DNA from: Micromonospora sp. CB01531
GTDB taxonomy: Bacteria; Actinomycetota; Actinomycetes; Mycobacteriales; Micromonosporaceae
Length of the DNA: 34,628 nucleotides
Assembly: GCF_001905095.1 (NCBI RefSeq)
Contig: NZ_LWLS01000121.1
Coordinates: forward strand, 1 to 34,628
Direction of reading: 5' to 3'
A model generated the notes under the pieces. The model worked only from the letters and a program-made list of their open reading frames with translations. It made no database searches and was not told the DNA's origin. This document shows positions 8,889 to 17,686 of this stretch, one piece after another. A program made the translations under genes and the position numbers. The stretch's first letter is position 1. Each line of letters opens with the position of its first letter.

Positions 8889-9098
8889 ATCACTCTCCCG
8901 AATAGCACAAACGTGCGATCGCTGAGCCTAGTCGCCTGGGAGCAGTCGCACCAGGCGACACGTCGACCCGCATGCGCGCGTCAAGGCGCCTCCGGTCGCC
9001 AACTAGACAGGCCCAATCGGTGGTCCGCCGCAGCATCCACGCGGGGAGGATCACGACAGGCGGTGGGCTGTGGCACTGTTGCCCGTCCAACGCGCAGT

Positions 9099-11312
9099 TC
9101 AGGTGAGTCGGTAGTTGAGGGCGGTGTGGCGGCGTCCGGCGCTGACGGTGCGGACGGCGGCGTTGAGGGCTCGGCGGGAGCCGACGAGGACAACGAGTTG
9201 TTTGGCGCGGGTGATGGCGGTGTAGAGCAGGTTGCGTTGGAGCATCATCCAGGCGCTAGTGGTGAGGGGGATGACGACGGCGGGGTATTCGGAGCCTTGG
9301 GAGCGGTGGATGGTCATGGCGTAGGCGTGGGCGAGTTCGTCGAGTTCGTCGAAGTCGTAGTCGATGCTCTCGTCCTCGTCGGTACGCACGGTCAGGGTCT
9401 GCTCCTCGGTGGAGAGGGCGGTGACGATGCCGAGGGTGCCGTTGAAGACGCCCGCTTGGCCTTTGTCGTAGTTGTTGCGGATCTGGGTGACCTTGTCGCC
9501 GACGCGGAACACCCGCCCGCCCATCCGCCGTTCCGGTTGCCCCTCACGGTGCGGGGTGAGGTGCTGTTGCAGCAGCGTGTTGAGGGTGCCGGCGCCGGCG
9601 GGGCCGCGGTGCATGGGGGTGAGGACCTGCACGTCGCGGCGCGGGTCAAGCCGGAATTTGGCGGGGATGCGGGTGCATGCGACGTCGACGGTGAGGGCGG
9701 CGGTGGCGTCGGTGTCGTCGCAGGCGAACAGGAAGAAGTCCGGCAGGCCCTGAACCACGGGTGGGCGGCCGGCGTTGATGCGGTGGGCGTTGGTCACGAC
9801 ACCGGACTGGGCGGCTTGGCGGAAGATCTGCGTCAGCCGCACCCGGGGGATGGCAGGGGCGGCGAGCAGGTCGCGCAGGACTTCCCCGGCGCCGACGGAG
9901 GGGAGCTGGTCGACGTCGCCGACGAGCAGCAGATGCGCGCCGGGTGGGATGGCTTTGACGAGTTTGTTGGCGAGGATCAGGTCGAGCATGGAGGCCTCGT
10001 CGACGACGAGCAGGTCGACGTCGAGGGGGTTGTCCCGGTCGTAGGAGGGATCGCCCCCGGGGCGTAGCTGCAGCAGGCGGTGCACGGTGGCGGCGGGGTG
10101 GCCGGTGAGCTCGGACAGGCGTTTCGCGGCGCGGCCGGTCGGCGCAACGAGGGTGACCTTGGCTTTCTTGGCGGCGGCGAGTTCGACGATCGAGCGGACG
10201 GTGAAGCTCTTGCCGCAGCCCGGCCCGCCGGTCAGCACCGCCACCTTCGCAGTCAGGGCGAGACGGACCGCCTGCTCCTGTTCGGCAGCGAGGTCGTTGC
10301 CGGTGCGTGCCTTCAACCATGCGAGAGCCTTGCCCCAGTCGACGTTCGTGAAGTGAGGCAGCCGGTCGGCCGGGGTGCTCAGCAGACGGTGTAGGGAACT
10401 GGCGAGGGACTGCTCGGCGCGGTGGAACGGCACCAGGTACACCGCCTGCACTGCCTCCCCATCCCCGGCGGGCAGCGTTTCGCGGACGACTCCCTCGTCG
10501 GCGACAAGGTCGTCGAGGCAGCGGGTGACCAGGTCGGCGGGCACCTCGAGGATCTTCGTCGCGTCGGCGACCAACTCGGGAGCGGGTAGGTAGCAGTGCC
10601 CGTCATCGGTGGCCTCGGACAGCGTGTATTGCAGGCCGGCCATGACCCGCTGCGGGCTGTCGTGGGGGATCCCTACCGCTTGCGCGATGGTGTCGGCGGT
10701 CTTGAAGCCGATGCCCCACACGTCCGCGGCCAGCCGATACGGCTCCTTGGTGACCACGTCGGTGGAGGCGTCGCCGTACTGCTTGTAGATCCGCACCGCC
10801 AAGGACGTGGAGACGCCCACACCTTGCAGGAAGACCATCACCTCCTTGATGGCCTTCTGCTCCTCCCACGCGGCGGTGATCTTCGCCGTGCGTTTCGGCC
10901 CCAACCCCGGCACCTCCACCAGGCGGGCGGGTTCCTCCTCGATGATTCGCAGGGTATCCAGGCCGAAATGGGCGACGATCCGCTCGGCGAACACCGGGCC
11001 GATACCCTTCACGAGGCCCGAGCCGAGATAGCGCTGGATGCCCTGAATCGTGGCAGGCAGCACCGTGGAGTAGGAGTCGACCTCGAACTGCCGACCGTAC
11101 TTCGGGTGCGACGACCACCGCCCCTGCAGCCGCAGCGTCTCACCCGGCTGCGCGCCGAGCAGCGCCCCCACCACGGTCAGCAAGTCCGTGCCACGGTCGG
11201 TGGCCACGCGAGCAACGGTGTACCCGGTCTCCTCGTTGACATATGTCAACCGCTCCAGCACCGCGTCAAGTACGGCAAGCGGCGGACGGGCTGGCACAGT
11301 CATGGCTGACAT
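9099..11312 (-). CDS. recD2: RecD2-like superfamily 1 DNA helicase
   Basis: About 737 residues (734 if ATG 11303 is used), close to the usual RecD2 size. An N-terminal OB-like region (1-85) is followed by two helix-hairpin-helix stretches (GLVKGIGPVFAERIV near 97-111 and LVEVPGLGPKRTAKI near 128-142). The helicase core follows: Walker A GGPGCGKS (359-366 counted from 11303), motif II VVDEASM, GDVDQLPSVG, and C-terminal TIHRSQGSEYPAV (the UvrD-like motif). RecD2 proteins are 5'-3' helicases acting in DNA repair outside the RecBCD complex. Two in-frame ATGs (11312, 11303) are possible and neither has a strong ribosome binding site. Gene neighbours give no functional link. Confidence 0.88.
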   Translation of the reverse strand: MSAMTVPARPPLAVLDAVLERLTYVNEETGYTVARVATDRGTDLLTVVGALLGAQPGETLRLQGRWSSHPKYGRQFEVDSYSTVLPATIQGIQRYLGSGLVKGIGPVFAERIVAHFGLDTLRIIEEEPARLVEVPGLGPKRTAKITAAWEEQKAIKEVMVFLQGVGVSTSLAVRIYKQYGDASTDVVTKEPYRLAADVWGIGFKTADTIAQAVGIPHDSPQRVMAGLQYTLSEATDDGHCYLPAPELVADATKILEVPADLVTRCLDDLVADEGVVRETLPAGDGEAVQAVYLVPFHRAEQSLASSLHRLLSTPADRLPHFTNVDWGKALAWLKARTGNDLAAEQEQAVRLALTAKVAVLTGGPGCGKSFTVRSIVELAAAKKAKVTLVAPTGRAAKRLSELTGHPAATVHRLLQLRPGGDPSYDRDNPLDVDLLVVDEASMLDLILANKLVKAIPPGAHLLLVGDVDQLPSVGAGEVLRDLLAAPAIPRVRLTQIFRQAAQSGVVTNAHRINAGRPPVVQGLPDFFLFACDDTDATAALTVDVACTRIPAKFRLDPRRDVQVLTPMHRGPAGAGTLNTLLQQHLTPHREGQPERRMGGRVFRVGDKVTQIRNNYDKGQAGVFNGTLGIVTALSTEEQTLTVRTDEDESIDYDFDELDELAHAYAMTIHRSQGSEYPAVVIPLTTSAWMMLQRNLLYTAITRAKQLVVLVGSRRALNAAVRTVSAGRRHTALNYRLT

Positions 11313-11600
11313 CGTGCCGCTTGCCGCCGCAGCGCGGGCACCCGCCTCCCCGCTTGCCTGAAGCCGCGGGCCCTCAGGGTTGAATCGCCTGGCTACACGG
11401 CCACCTCTCGCCACAACGGGATGATCATTCCGGCGGCGGTTGTCGGAGGATGTCCACTCGTCCCGCGTACCGGTAGGTCGGCGGAACGGTCTCGTCGTCA
11501 TCGCGTATGTCGTGATGCGTGATGGTCGGAGCGGGTTGTTCGCGTGGCCCACCATAGATGCCTGTCTGCGGGAGAAGCAGGGTCAATGGCAGGGTCCCGT

Positions 11601-11650
11601 CTCCTGACTTCCTTCCCACGCCTGAAGGGCGGGAGATTCCCGTGGCTGAG
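11601..11650 (+). mobile_element. IS200/IS605-type terminal hairpin remnant
   Basis: The sequence CTGACTTCCTTCCCACGCC, then TGAAGGGCGGGAGATTCCCG, resembles the conserved structured end of IS200/IS605 and IS1341-type elements, which overlaps the omega-RNA scaffold of TnpB systems. No tnpA or tnpB gene is adjacent, so it is a relic or a solo end. Identification is by pattern memory only. Confidence 0.4.
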
Positions 11651-11796
11651 GCGTGTTCACGCCGCAAGCCGTTCGGGTGGTCCGGTCCCGCTGCACCGCC
11701 CCAGCCGCCATAGATCAACTGCTTGACCTGAATCCACCGATTTGATGTTTGGGGGGTGTCCTCCCGACGCAGCAGGCACGAATCTCGGCCGCTCTC

Positions 11797-11810
11797 GTGG
11801 GCCGACCCAC
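11797..11810 (-). terminator. short hairpin after the lipid operon
   Basis: GTGGG and CCCAC arms with a 4-base loop, starting 3 bases after the stop of the last operon gene. The stem is only 5 bp with no T-run, so it is a weak candidate; position is the main argument. Confidence 0.3.
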
Positions 11811-11813
11811 CGG

Positions 11814-14800
11814 TCAATCAACGAGAACGTGCAGCGTGCGCAGGCCGCGCAGCAGTGGGTCGTCGCGGAACCTCGGTGCCTCCCGGTCCGGGTCCACGCG
11901 TAGGCGCGGGAAGCGGCTGACGAGGGTGGAAAAGTACGTCTGCCCCTCGATCTTCGCCAGCGCCGCGCCGACGCAGTAGTGGATGCCGAAGCCGAACCCG
12001 AGCTGGCCGTTGGGGGTGCGGGTCAGGTCGAGCCGCTCCGGGTCACCGAAGCGGGCCGGGTCGCGGTTGGCCGCGCCGACGACCGGGTACAGCAGCTGGC
12101 CCTTGCGGATCTGCTGGCCGCCGATGACCACGTCCTCGCCAGCCAGCTGCGGAGTCATGATCGGCGCCGGGCCGTCGAAGCGCAGCAACTCCTCGGCGGC
12201 GTGCTCGGCCAGCGCCGGGTTCTGCCGTAGCAACCGCATCTGCTCAGGGTGGCGCAGCAGCGCGAGGGTGCCGTTGCCGAGGTAGTTGGCGGTGGTCTCC
12301 AGGCCCGCGTTTAGCATGGCCATACAGTTGAGGACCAGTTCCTCCTCGGTGAGGGTACCGTCGGGGCCGGTCGCGTCGATGAGCGTGGACAGCAGGTCTG
12401 CGCGCGGCTCGCGGCGCCGCCGGGCGATCAGGTCGGTCATGTATGCGCTGAACTCGGTCATCGCCCGGTGGGCGCGGCGGGCGATCGCGGGTGCGTCGGC
12501 GGCGTACTGGGCACCGAGCAGAGCCATCATCTCGGTGGCGAGGAACGTCAGGCGTGGGTGGTCTGCCGCCGGTACCCCTATGAACTGCATGATGACCGTC
12601 GACGGCAGTGGGTAGGCGACCTCGGCGATGAGGTCGCCGCCGCCGGTGGCCTCGATCCGGTCGAGCAGGCCGTCGGTGAGCTGCTTGATCCGCGGTCGCA
12701 TCGTCTCGACCGCTCGTGGTGTGAATGCATTGCTGACCAGCTTCCGCAGCCGGGTGTGGTGCGGCGGGTTGGCGAACGGCAACGCTGTGCCAAGTTGCCG
12801 CTCGAACTCGGCCATCTCGTCCCGGTCGGCCTGAGGTACAGAGGCGAACAGGTAGTCGGTGACCGGCGGGCGGATGACGGCGTGGTTGCGCAGCAGGGCC
12901 GACACGTCGTCGTACCGGGTGAATACCCAGCCGCCGAGGGTGTCCTCGTAGTGGATCGGCGCCGTCTCGCGCAGGGCGCGGTAGAAGGGGTACGGGTCGG
13001 CGAGGAACGCGGGATCGAGCGGGTTGAACGCGATGGTGGTCTCGGCGGGGCCTGCGCTGGTCAGCGTGTTCCCGCCGCGCCGGTGCTCTTCGGCGAGGCA
13101 GCGGTACACCGCGTCGCCAAGCGGCTCGCCACCTTGTTCGACGAACATTGTGAAGTGGTCGCCGGGGATCTCGATCACCTCGAGCGCGCCGAGCTCGACG
13201 TCCTCCCATCCGTTGGCCGGCCTGTCCAGCCGCAGGGCGGTGTTGCGGTGCGGCTTCATGACCGGCGGGAAGCCACCGGTGGCCTTGAGGAGCGTGACGG
13301 ACAGGTCCGACGGCCGGGGCTGGTAGCGGACGTTGGCCTCCAAGTTGGCCTGGTACACCCGCAGCATGTTGCCGATGTGCTCCTCGACCGGCAACGAACC
13401 GTTGGCACCAAGGAACCGGCCGAGCCGCTCCTTCTGCTCGGCGATCGCGAGGGTCGCGTCGATCTCCACGCCGGCCGGGCCGCCGGAGGCGAAGGCGAGC
13501 CGGTTCATGGCCAGCAGCTCCTCGATGGCCGCGGCCTCATCGACCGGGGGCAGGGGCTGGCCGGGTACAGGGACGTAGGCGTCGAGCAGGACGACGCGGG
13601 TGACGTCCTCCCCGGCCGCCCGCAGCTGGCGACCCATCTCGTACGCGACGGCGCCGCCGAACGAGTGGCCGCCGAGCAGGTAGGGGCCGTAGGGCTGGAC
13701 GACCCGGATCGACTCGATGTACCGGGCGGCGAGGTCCTCAACCGTTCGCAGTGGCTCCTCGGTCCCGTCGTACCCGGGGGCGCGCAGCCCGTAGAACGGC
13801 CGTGCCGCGCCGGCGTCGCGGGCCAGCGGGAGCAGGTAGTACGCGGCGCCGAGCGCGCCGCCGACGCAGAAGAACGGTCGGGCCGAGGTCAGGCCGAGCA
13901 GAAGCGTGGACGGGTGCCGGGCATCGACGACCGCGGCCTCGGTCCCGCTCGGCGCCAGGGACTGCGCGACCGCGTCGATCGTGGGGTGCTCCAGGAAGAC
14001 GGTGTGCGGGACGCGGAAGCCGAGCCAGTCGGACAGGCCGGCCTGCAGCGCGGCGACCGAGATGGACTCCAGCGCGAAGGTGTCCAGGCGCACCGCTGGG
14101 TCCACCGCGTGCGCGGGTAGGCGCAGCTCGGCCGCGATGTGCTCGACCAGCCAGTCCCGGATGGCCGGTCCGGACGGCCGGGGTGCCGGCTGCGCTGTTG
14201 CCGCCGGGGTGTGGGGTTCCTCGTTCGGCGGGCCGCCGGGGAAGAAGCGGCGGACCAGGTCGCGGCTGTACGCCACCGCGCACTCGATGAGCTCGTAGGA
14301 GGGGAGGCTGCCGGCGTGGTAGGTGTGGTTCTCGCCCTGCAGGCGCTCCATGCGGTCGTACACGCCGGCGGCTAGGTCGTCGCTGCCGAAGTACGGCAGA
14401 AAGCGCCAGCGTCGCTGGGTGTGTACCTTGTGCAGCCGGCCGCCCATTCGCTTGATGTCTTGCTGCAGGCGATCGGCGACGTCCTCGGGCGTCATGCCGT
14501 CGGCTCCGTAGGAGTAGCAGGCGTAGACGTCGCTGCCGGGGTATCGGTGGTGGAAGGAGACCATGGTCCCGCGTCCGGCGTCCGGCCGGGTGGTTTCGTC
14601 GATGAGGTAGAACGCGGACTCGGGCAGGCCGGTCGCCGAGACCAACGTCGTGTAGTAGTCCATGACGCGGATCCGGCCGGCGAGGTCGCGCTCCTCGCGG
14701 GTGGCGTCGAGCACCGGCAGCAGCTGGTCGACGGGTACGGTCAGCACGAGGTCGTCGGCGATCACTTCGCCGGAGCTGGTCAGGATGCGTACCCCGCCGG

Positions 14801-15926
14801 CGTCGGCGTCCGGGTCGCGTTCGATGCCGGTGATGCGTACCCCGCAGCGCACGTCGGACAGGCCGATGGCGACCTTTTCCCACAGGCTCTGGACGCCGCC
14901 GACGATGGTGAAGCTGCCCGGGTGGCCGAGCAGTTCGGGCCTTGCCGACAGTAGGCCGGTCATCTCCGCGTACTTGACGAAGTACAGCGCCGGCAGGTCG
15001 CCGGCCAGATGCCCGTACCCGGCGGCGGTGTAGCCGGTGCCCAGCGACTCGGCCAGCGGCTGCAGGTCGTGCTCGGCGAGCCATTGGGAAACCGGCTTGG
15101 CGAGCGCCTTCGCGGAGTGCGCAAGGCCGGCCTCGGCGATGCGCGGGAACCGCTGTGCGCGTAGGTCCGTGTAACGGCCGAAGGTGTCGCGCCGGAAGAA
15201 CGCCGCACTCTGTGGGGCCGCCCGGCCGGTCGTAATGCCGTATACCCGGTGGGGTGTGGTGTCCTCGGTCGCGAGGCCGAGCTCTTGGGCGATGCGGGCG
15301 ACGTTGTCGTACCGGGTCGTGCAGACGTGGCCGCCGAGGTCGTACGCGTGCCCGTCGATCTCGATGGACTCGCATTTGCCGCCGACCTCGGGCGCGGACT
15401 CCAGGACGATCGCGCGGTGCCCGGCGCGTTCCAGCTCGCGGGCGAGGCTCAGTCCGGCCGGCCCGGCCCCGACGATCGCGACTGTTCTCGTTCTCCTTGC
15501 CGAGTACGGCACCGCGGCGACGACCTGGTGCGTAACCGTGATGTTCCCGCGTGTGGCGTTGGAGTACGGGCAGACCCGATCGGCGCGGGCCACGAGGTCG
15601 CAGGCGACGTCCTCGGCCAGCCCGGGCACGGTCACCGTCAGGTGGACGGCCAGCCCGTAACCGTCGTCGACCTTGGACAGTGTGACGCGGGCGGTGACGC
15701 GCGAACCGCTGACGTCCTGGCGTGCCCGGCGCGCCACGATGGTGAGCGCGCTGTGGAAGCAGGCCGCGTACCCGGCAGCGAACAGCTGCTCGGGGTTGGT
15801 CGCACCGCCGGGGCCACCGACCTCGGCCGGCGTTGCGACGGCGATGTCGAGCAGGCCGTCGCCGCTTTCCACCCGCCCGTCCCGGCCGCCGTGAGCGGTG
15901 GCCGTCGTGGCGTACAGCTCGGTCAC
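11814..15926 (-). CDS. five-domain fusion: Ohr/OsmC - PUFA isomerase-like FAD oxidoreductase - ACP - thioesterase - cytochrome P450
   Basis: A single stop-free frame of 1370 residues.
- Ohr peroxidase (1-137): Arg15 (GGRDG), Glu46, redox Cys56 (GYAACF) and Cys119 (CPYSNATRGN) are all present.
- FAD domain (146-563): GAGPAG at 153-158, VGGKCES, and a C-terminal YHAG plus YSRDLVRRFF. It resembles Propionibacterium polyunsaturated fatty acid isomerase.
- Pro/Ala linker, then ACP (585-660) with carrier Ser621 in ALESI.
- Thioesterase (680-945): GHSFGG Ser755, Asp782, His924.
- P450 (965-1370): AGLETT, ExxR at 1246-1249, heme Cys1318 in FGFGIHYCVG.
The GTG start has a GGAGG site 4 bases upstream and overlaps the FAAL stop. 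It probably matures an acyl chain supplied by the FAAL. No domain looks inactivated. The function of the whole is inferred. Confidence 0.85.
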   Translation of the reverse strand: MTELYATTATAHGGRDGRVESGDGLLDIAVATPAEVGGPGGATNPEQLFAAGYAACFHSALTIVARRARQDVSGSRVTARVTLSKVDDGYGLAVHLTVTVPGLAEDVACDLVARADRVCPYSNATRGNITVTHQVVAAVPYSARRTRTVAIVGAGPAGLSLARELERAGHRAIVLESAPEVGGKCESIEIDGHAYDLGGHVCTTRYDNVARIAQELGLATEDTTPHRVYGITTGRAAPQSAAFFRRDTFGRYTDLRAQRFPRIAEAGLAHSAKALAKPVSQWLAEHDLQPLAESLGTGYTAAGYGHLAGDLPALYFVKYAEMTGLLSARPELLGHPGSFTIVGGVQSLWEKVAIGLSDVRCGVRITGIERDPDADAGGVRILTSSGEVIADDLVLTVPVDQLLPVLDATREERDLAGRIRVMDYYTTLVSATGLPESAFYLIDETTRPDAGRGTMVSFHHRYPGSDVYACYSYGADGMTPEDVADRLQQDIKRMGGRLHKVHTQRRWRFLPYFGSDDLAAGVYDRMERLQGENHTYHAGSLPSYELIECAVAYSRDLVRRFFPGGPPNEEPHTPAATAQPAPRPSGPAIRDWLVEHIAAELRLPAHAVDPAVRLDTFALESISVAALQAGLSDWLGFRVPHTVFLEHPTIDAVAQSLAPSGTEAAVVDARHPSTLLLGLTSARPFFCVGGALGAAYYLLPLARDAGAARPFYGLRAPGYDGTEEPLRTVEDLAARYIESIRVVQPYGPYLLGGHSFGGAVAYEMGRQLRAAGEDVTRVVLLDAYVPVPGQPLPPVDEAAAIEELLAMNRLAFASGGPAGVEIDATLAIAEQKERLGRFLGANGSLPVEEHIGNMLRVYQANLEANVRYQPRPSDLSVTLLKATGGFPPVMKPHRNTALRLDRPANGWEDVELGALEVIEIPGDHFTMFVEQGGEPLGDAVYRCLAEEHRRGGNTLTSAGPAETTIAFNPLDPAFLADPYPFYRALRETAPIHYEDTLGGWVFTRYDDVSALLRNHAVIRPPVTDYLFASVPQADRDEMAEFERQLGTALPFANPPHHTRLRKLVSNAFTPRAVETMRPRIKQLTDGLLDRIEATGGGDLIAEVAYPLPSTVIMQFIGVPAADHPRLTFLATEMMALLGAQYAADAPAIARRAHRAMTEFSAYMTDLIARRRREPRADLLSTLIDATGPDGTLTEEELVLNCMAMLNAGLETTANYLGNGTLALLRHPEQMRLLRQNPALAEHAAEELLRFDGPAPIMTPQLAGEDVVIGGQQIRKGQLLYPVVGAANRDPARFGDPERLDLTRTPNGQLGFGFGIHYCVGAALAKIEGQTYFSTLVSRFPRLRVDPDREAPRFRDDPLLRGLRTLHVLVD

Positions 15927-17686
15927 GGTACCTCCAGCGGACTTGCCGATCGGGCGACTCGGATGGTGGTCGGGGCGCCGGCGACCTCGCCGCTGAGATA
16001 CGCCTGCCTGCACGCGAGGCGGCGGACCTTGCCGCTGGTGGTCTTGCGTACGGTTCCAGCCCGGCCGAGGACGACGGCGTGGCAGCCGAGCTGGAACTCC
16101 GCGTACACCCTGCGCCGTACCGCCTGGACGATCTCGTCGGCCTCGGCCGCGCTGGGCCGGTCGCGGCGCGCCTCGACGAACAGCACGAGCTGTTCGCTGC
16201 CCTCGATGTCGGCGCCGAACGCGGCGACGCCGCCCGGCCGGATCAGCGGGTGGCAGTCGCGGACGCTGTCCTCGATGTCGACCGGGTACAGGTTGCGGCC
16301 GCGCACGATGATCATGTCCTTGGAGCGGCCGGTGATGAACAGCTCGCTGTCGTGGAAGAAGCCGAGGTCGCCGGTGCGCAGGTAGCCACGGCCGTCGTCG
16401 TACCCGCCGGCCAGGCGCGCCTGGAACGTTTCGTAGCTTTGCTCGGCCATGCCCCAGTAGCCCAGGCCCTTGGTGGGGGAGTCGACCCAGACCTCCCCGA
16501 CCTCGCCCGGCTCGCACGGGATACGGGATGCCGGGTCGACGATGCGGACCACCGCGGCGGGCTTGGTGACCCGCCCACAACCGAAGATGCTGACCCCGTC
16601 CGAGGACTCGACCACCCGGCCGCTCTCCAGGGCTGCCGTGTCCAGGCGCAGCACGGAACTGCCGCCCATCGACACCGACACCGTGTGCTCGGCGAGGCCG
16701 TACGCGGGGAAGAACGCGTCGCGGGTCAGGCCGGTACCAGCGAACGCCGCGAAAAAGCTGTCCATCGTGGACTGACGGATCGGCTCCGCCGCGGACATGA
16801 CCGTGCGCAGCGAGCGCAGGTCCCAGCGGGCGCGCTGTTCCGGTGTGGTCCTGCGCACGGCCAGCTCGTACGCGAAGTTGGGCGCGGCCGTGTGGGTCGC
16901 CCGCACCCGCGCCATCACGTCGAACCACACGGCCGGGTTCTGCAGGAAGGTCAGCGGGGACATCAGCGTGGTCTGCGCGTTGCCGGCGATCGTCGACAGG
17001 ATCACGCTGATGAGGCCAAGGTCGTGGTACTGCGGTACCCAGAAGACGCCGCGCACGTGCGGACCCAGCCCGAGATCGGTCGCGTTGGCAGCGAGCTCGT
17101 GGGCGAGGTTGCCGTGGCTGATGATCACACCCCTCGGCGTCGCCGTGGAGCCGGACGTGTACTGCAGGAACGCCGGCTGGTCCAGGCGGGCCGGCTCGTG
17201 CCACACGACCGGCCCGGCCGGGTCGCGCAACCGGTCGGTGCGGTGCCACGGCAGGGCCGGCCAGCGAGGCGTGTCCTTGCTGATGAGGGTCGTCACCGCG
17301 CCGACCGAGCGGGACCGGTCGTACCCGGTGGTGGTCAGCGCACCGCGGGCGCCCGCGTCGGCCGTGATGCTGGCGAACCCGGCGAGGTCCTTCTTGAGCT
17401 TGAACGGGTTTGGCGGGTAGACCGGGACCGGTATCACGCCGGCCGCGAGGCAGCCGAGGAACGCCTCGATGAAGTCCAGCGACGGCGGGTACACGAGGAT
17501 CGCCCGGTCGCCGGGCGCGAAGCCCCATGCCCGCAGCGCGGCGACAACCCGGTCGGCGGCCTGGCCCAGCTGCTCGACGGTGAGGACGTCCTGGTCGTCG
17601 CCGATGTCATCGACGTAGGTAAAGATCCTCCGCTGCGGCGTGGTCTCGCGCAGCCTGCGGAACGACGACAGGATCGATTCGGTCAT
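15923..17686 (-). CDS. fatty-acyl-AMP ligase (FAAL)
   Basis: 587 residues of the ANL adenylating superfamily. Motifs in order: the ATP-binding loop QYTSGSTATPRGV, WVPQYHDLGLI, the PNFAYELAVR helix typical of FAALs, FPAYGLAEHTVSVS, YLRTGDLGF, and the C-terminal lysine loop TTSGKVRR. FAALs activate a fatty acid as acyl-AMP and pass it to an acyl carrier protein, not to CoA. The nearest free ACP is the one in the overlapping downstream fusion protein, which is its probable partner. ATG 17686 is preceded by GGGAGG (17692-17697) and overlaps the upstream stop by four bases. Substrate is unknown; a product of the upstream PUFA-type synthase is the obvious candidate. Confidence 0.9.
   Translation of the reverse strand: MTESILSSFRRLRETTPQRRIFTYVDDIGDDQDVLTVEQLGQAADRVVAALRAWGFAPGDRAILVYPPSLDFIEAFLGCLAAGVIPVPVYPPNPFKLKKDLAGFASITADAGARGALTTTGYDRSRSVGAVTTLISKDTPRWPALPWHRTDRLRDPAGPVVWHEPARLDQPAFLQYTSGSTATPRGVIISHGNLAHELAANATDLGLGPHVRGVFWVPQYHDLGLISVILSTIAGNAQTTLMSPLTFLQNPAVWFDVMARVRATHTAAPNFAYELAVRRTTPEQRARWDLRSLRTVMSAAEPIRQSTMDSFFAAFAGTGLTRDAFFPAYGLAEHTVSVSMGGSSVLRLDTAALESGRVVESSDGVSIFGCGRVTKPAAVVRIVDPASRIPCEPGEVGEVWVDSPTKGLGYWGMAEQSYETFQARLAGGYDDGRGYLRTGDLGFFHDSELFITGRSKDMIIVRGRNLYPVDIEDSVRDCHPLIRPGGVAAFGADIEGSEQLVLFVEARRDRPSAAEADEIVQAVRRRVYAEFQLGCHAVVLGRAGTVRKTTSGKVRRLACRQAYLSGEVAGAPTTIRVARSASPLEVP
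15931..15935 (-). promoter_or_regulatory. ribosome binding site fixing the GTG start of the fusion gene
   Basis: GGAGG, 4 bases before GTG 15926. The frame is open far upstream (to 17528), so this site, the GTGA overlap with the FAAL stop and the natural Ohr N-terminus together decide the start. Confidence 0.65.

Larger units (their letters stand above)
11313..11813. other. 500-base intergenic region between the helicase gene and the end of the lipid operon
   Basis: Holds the IS200/IS605-type end remnant and a small hairpin directly after the lipid operon. Otherwise no gene is supported. A minus-strand open frame spans 11425-11817, but it has no family resemblance and runs through the IS-like hairpin, so it is not called. 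Confidence 0.45.

Noticed and set aside
11313..11555. Longer RecD2 start at 11555
   Set aside because: The extra 81 residues have no family resemblance and pass through the intergenic region; natural RecD2 N-termini begin near 11303-11312.
11425..11817. 130-residue minus-strand ORF between the operon and the helicase gene
   Set aside because: It covers the IS605-like hairpin, lacks a start signal and resembles nothing.
15927..17528. Upstream in-frame extension of the fusion protein to 17528 (1904 residues in all)
   Set aside because: It runs antiparallel in frame through the FAAL gene as Arg/Pro/Gly-rich shadow sequence. The Ohr N-terminus, the GGAGG site and the GTGA overlap place the start at 15926.
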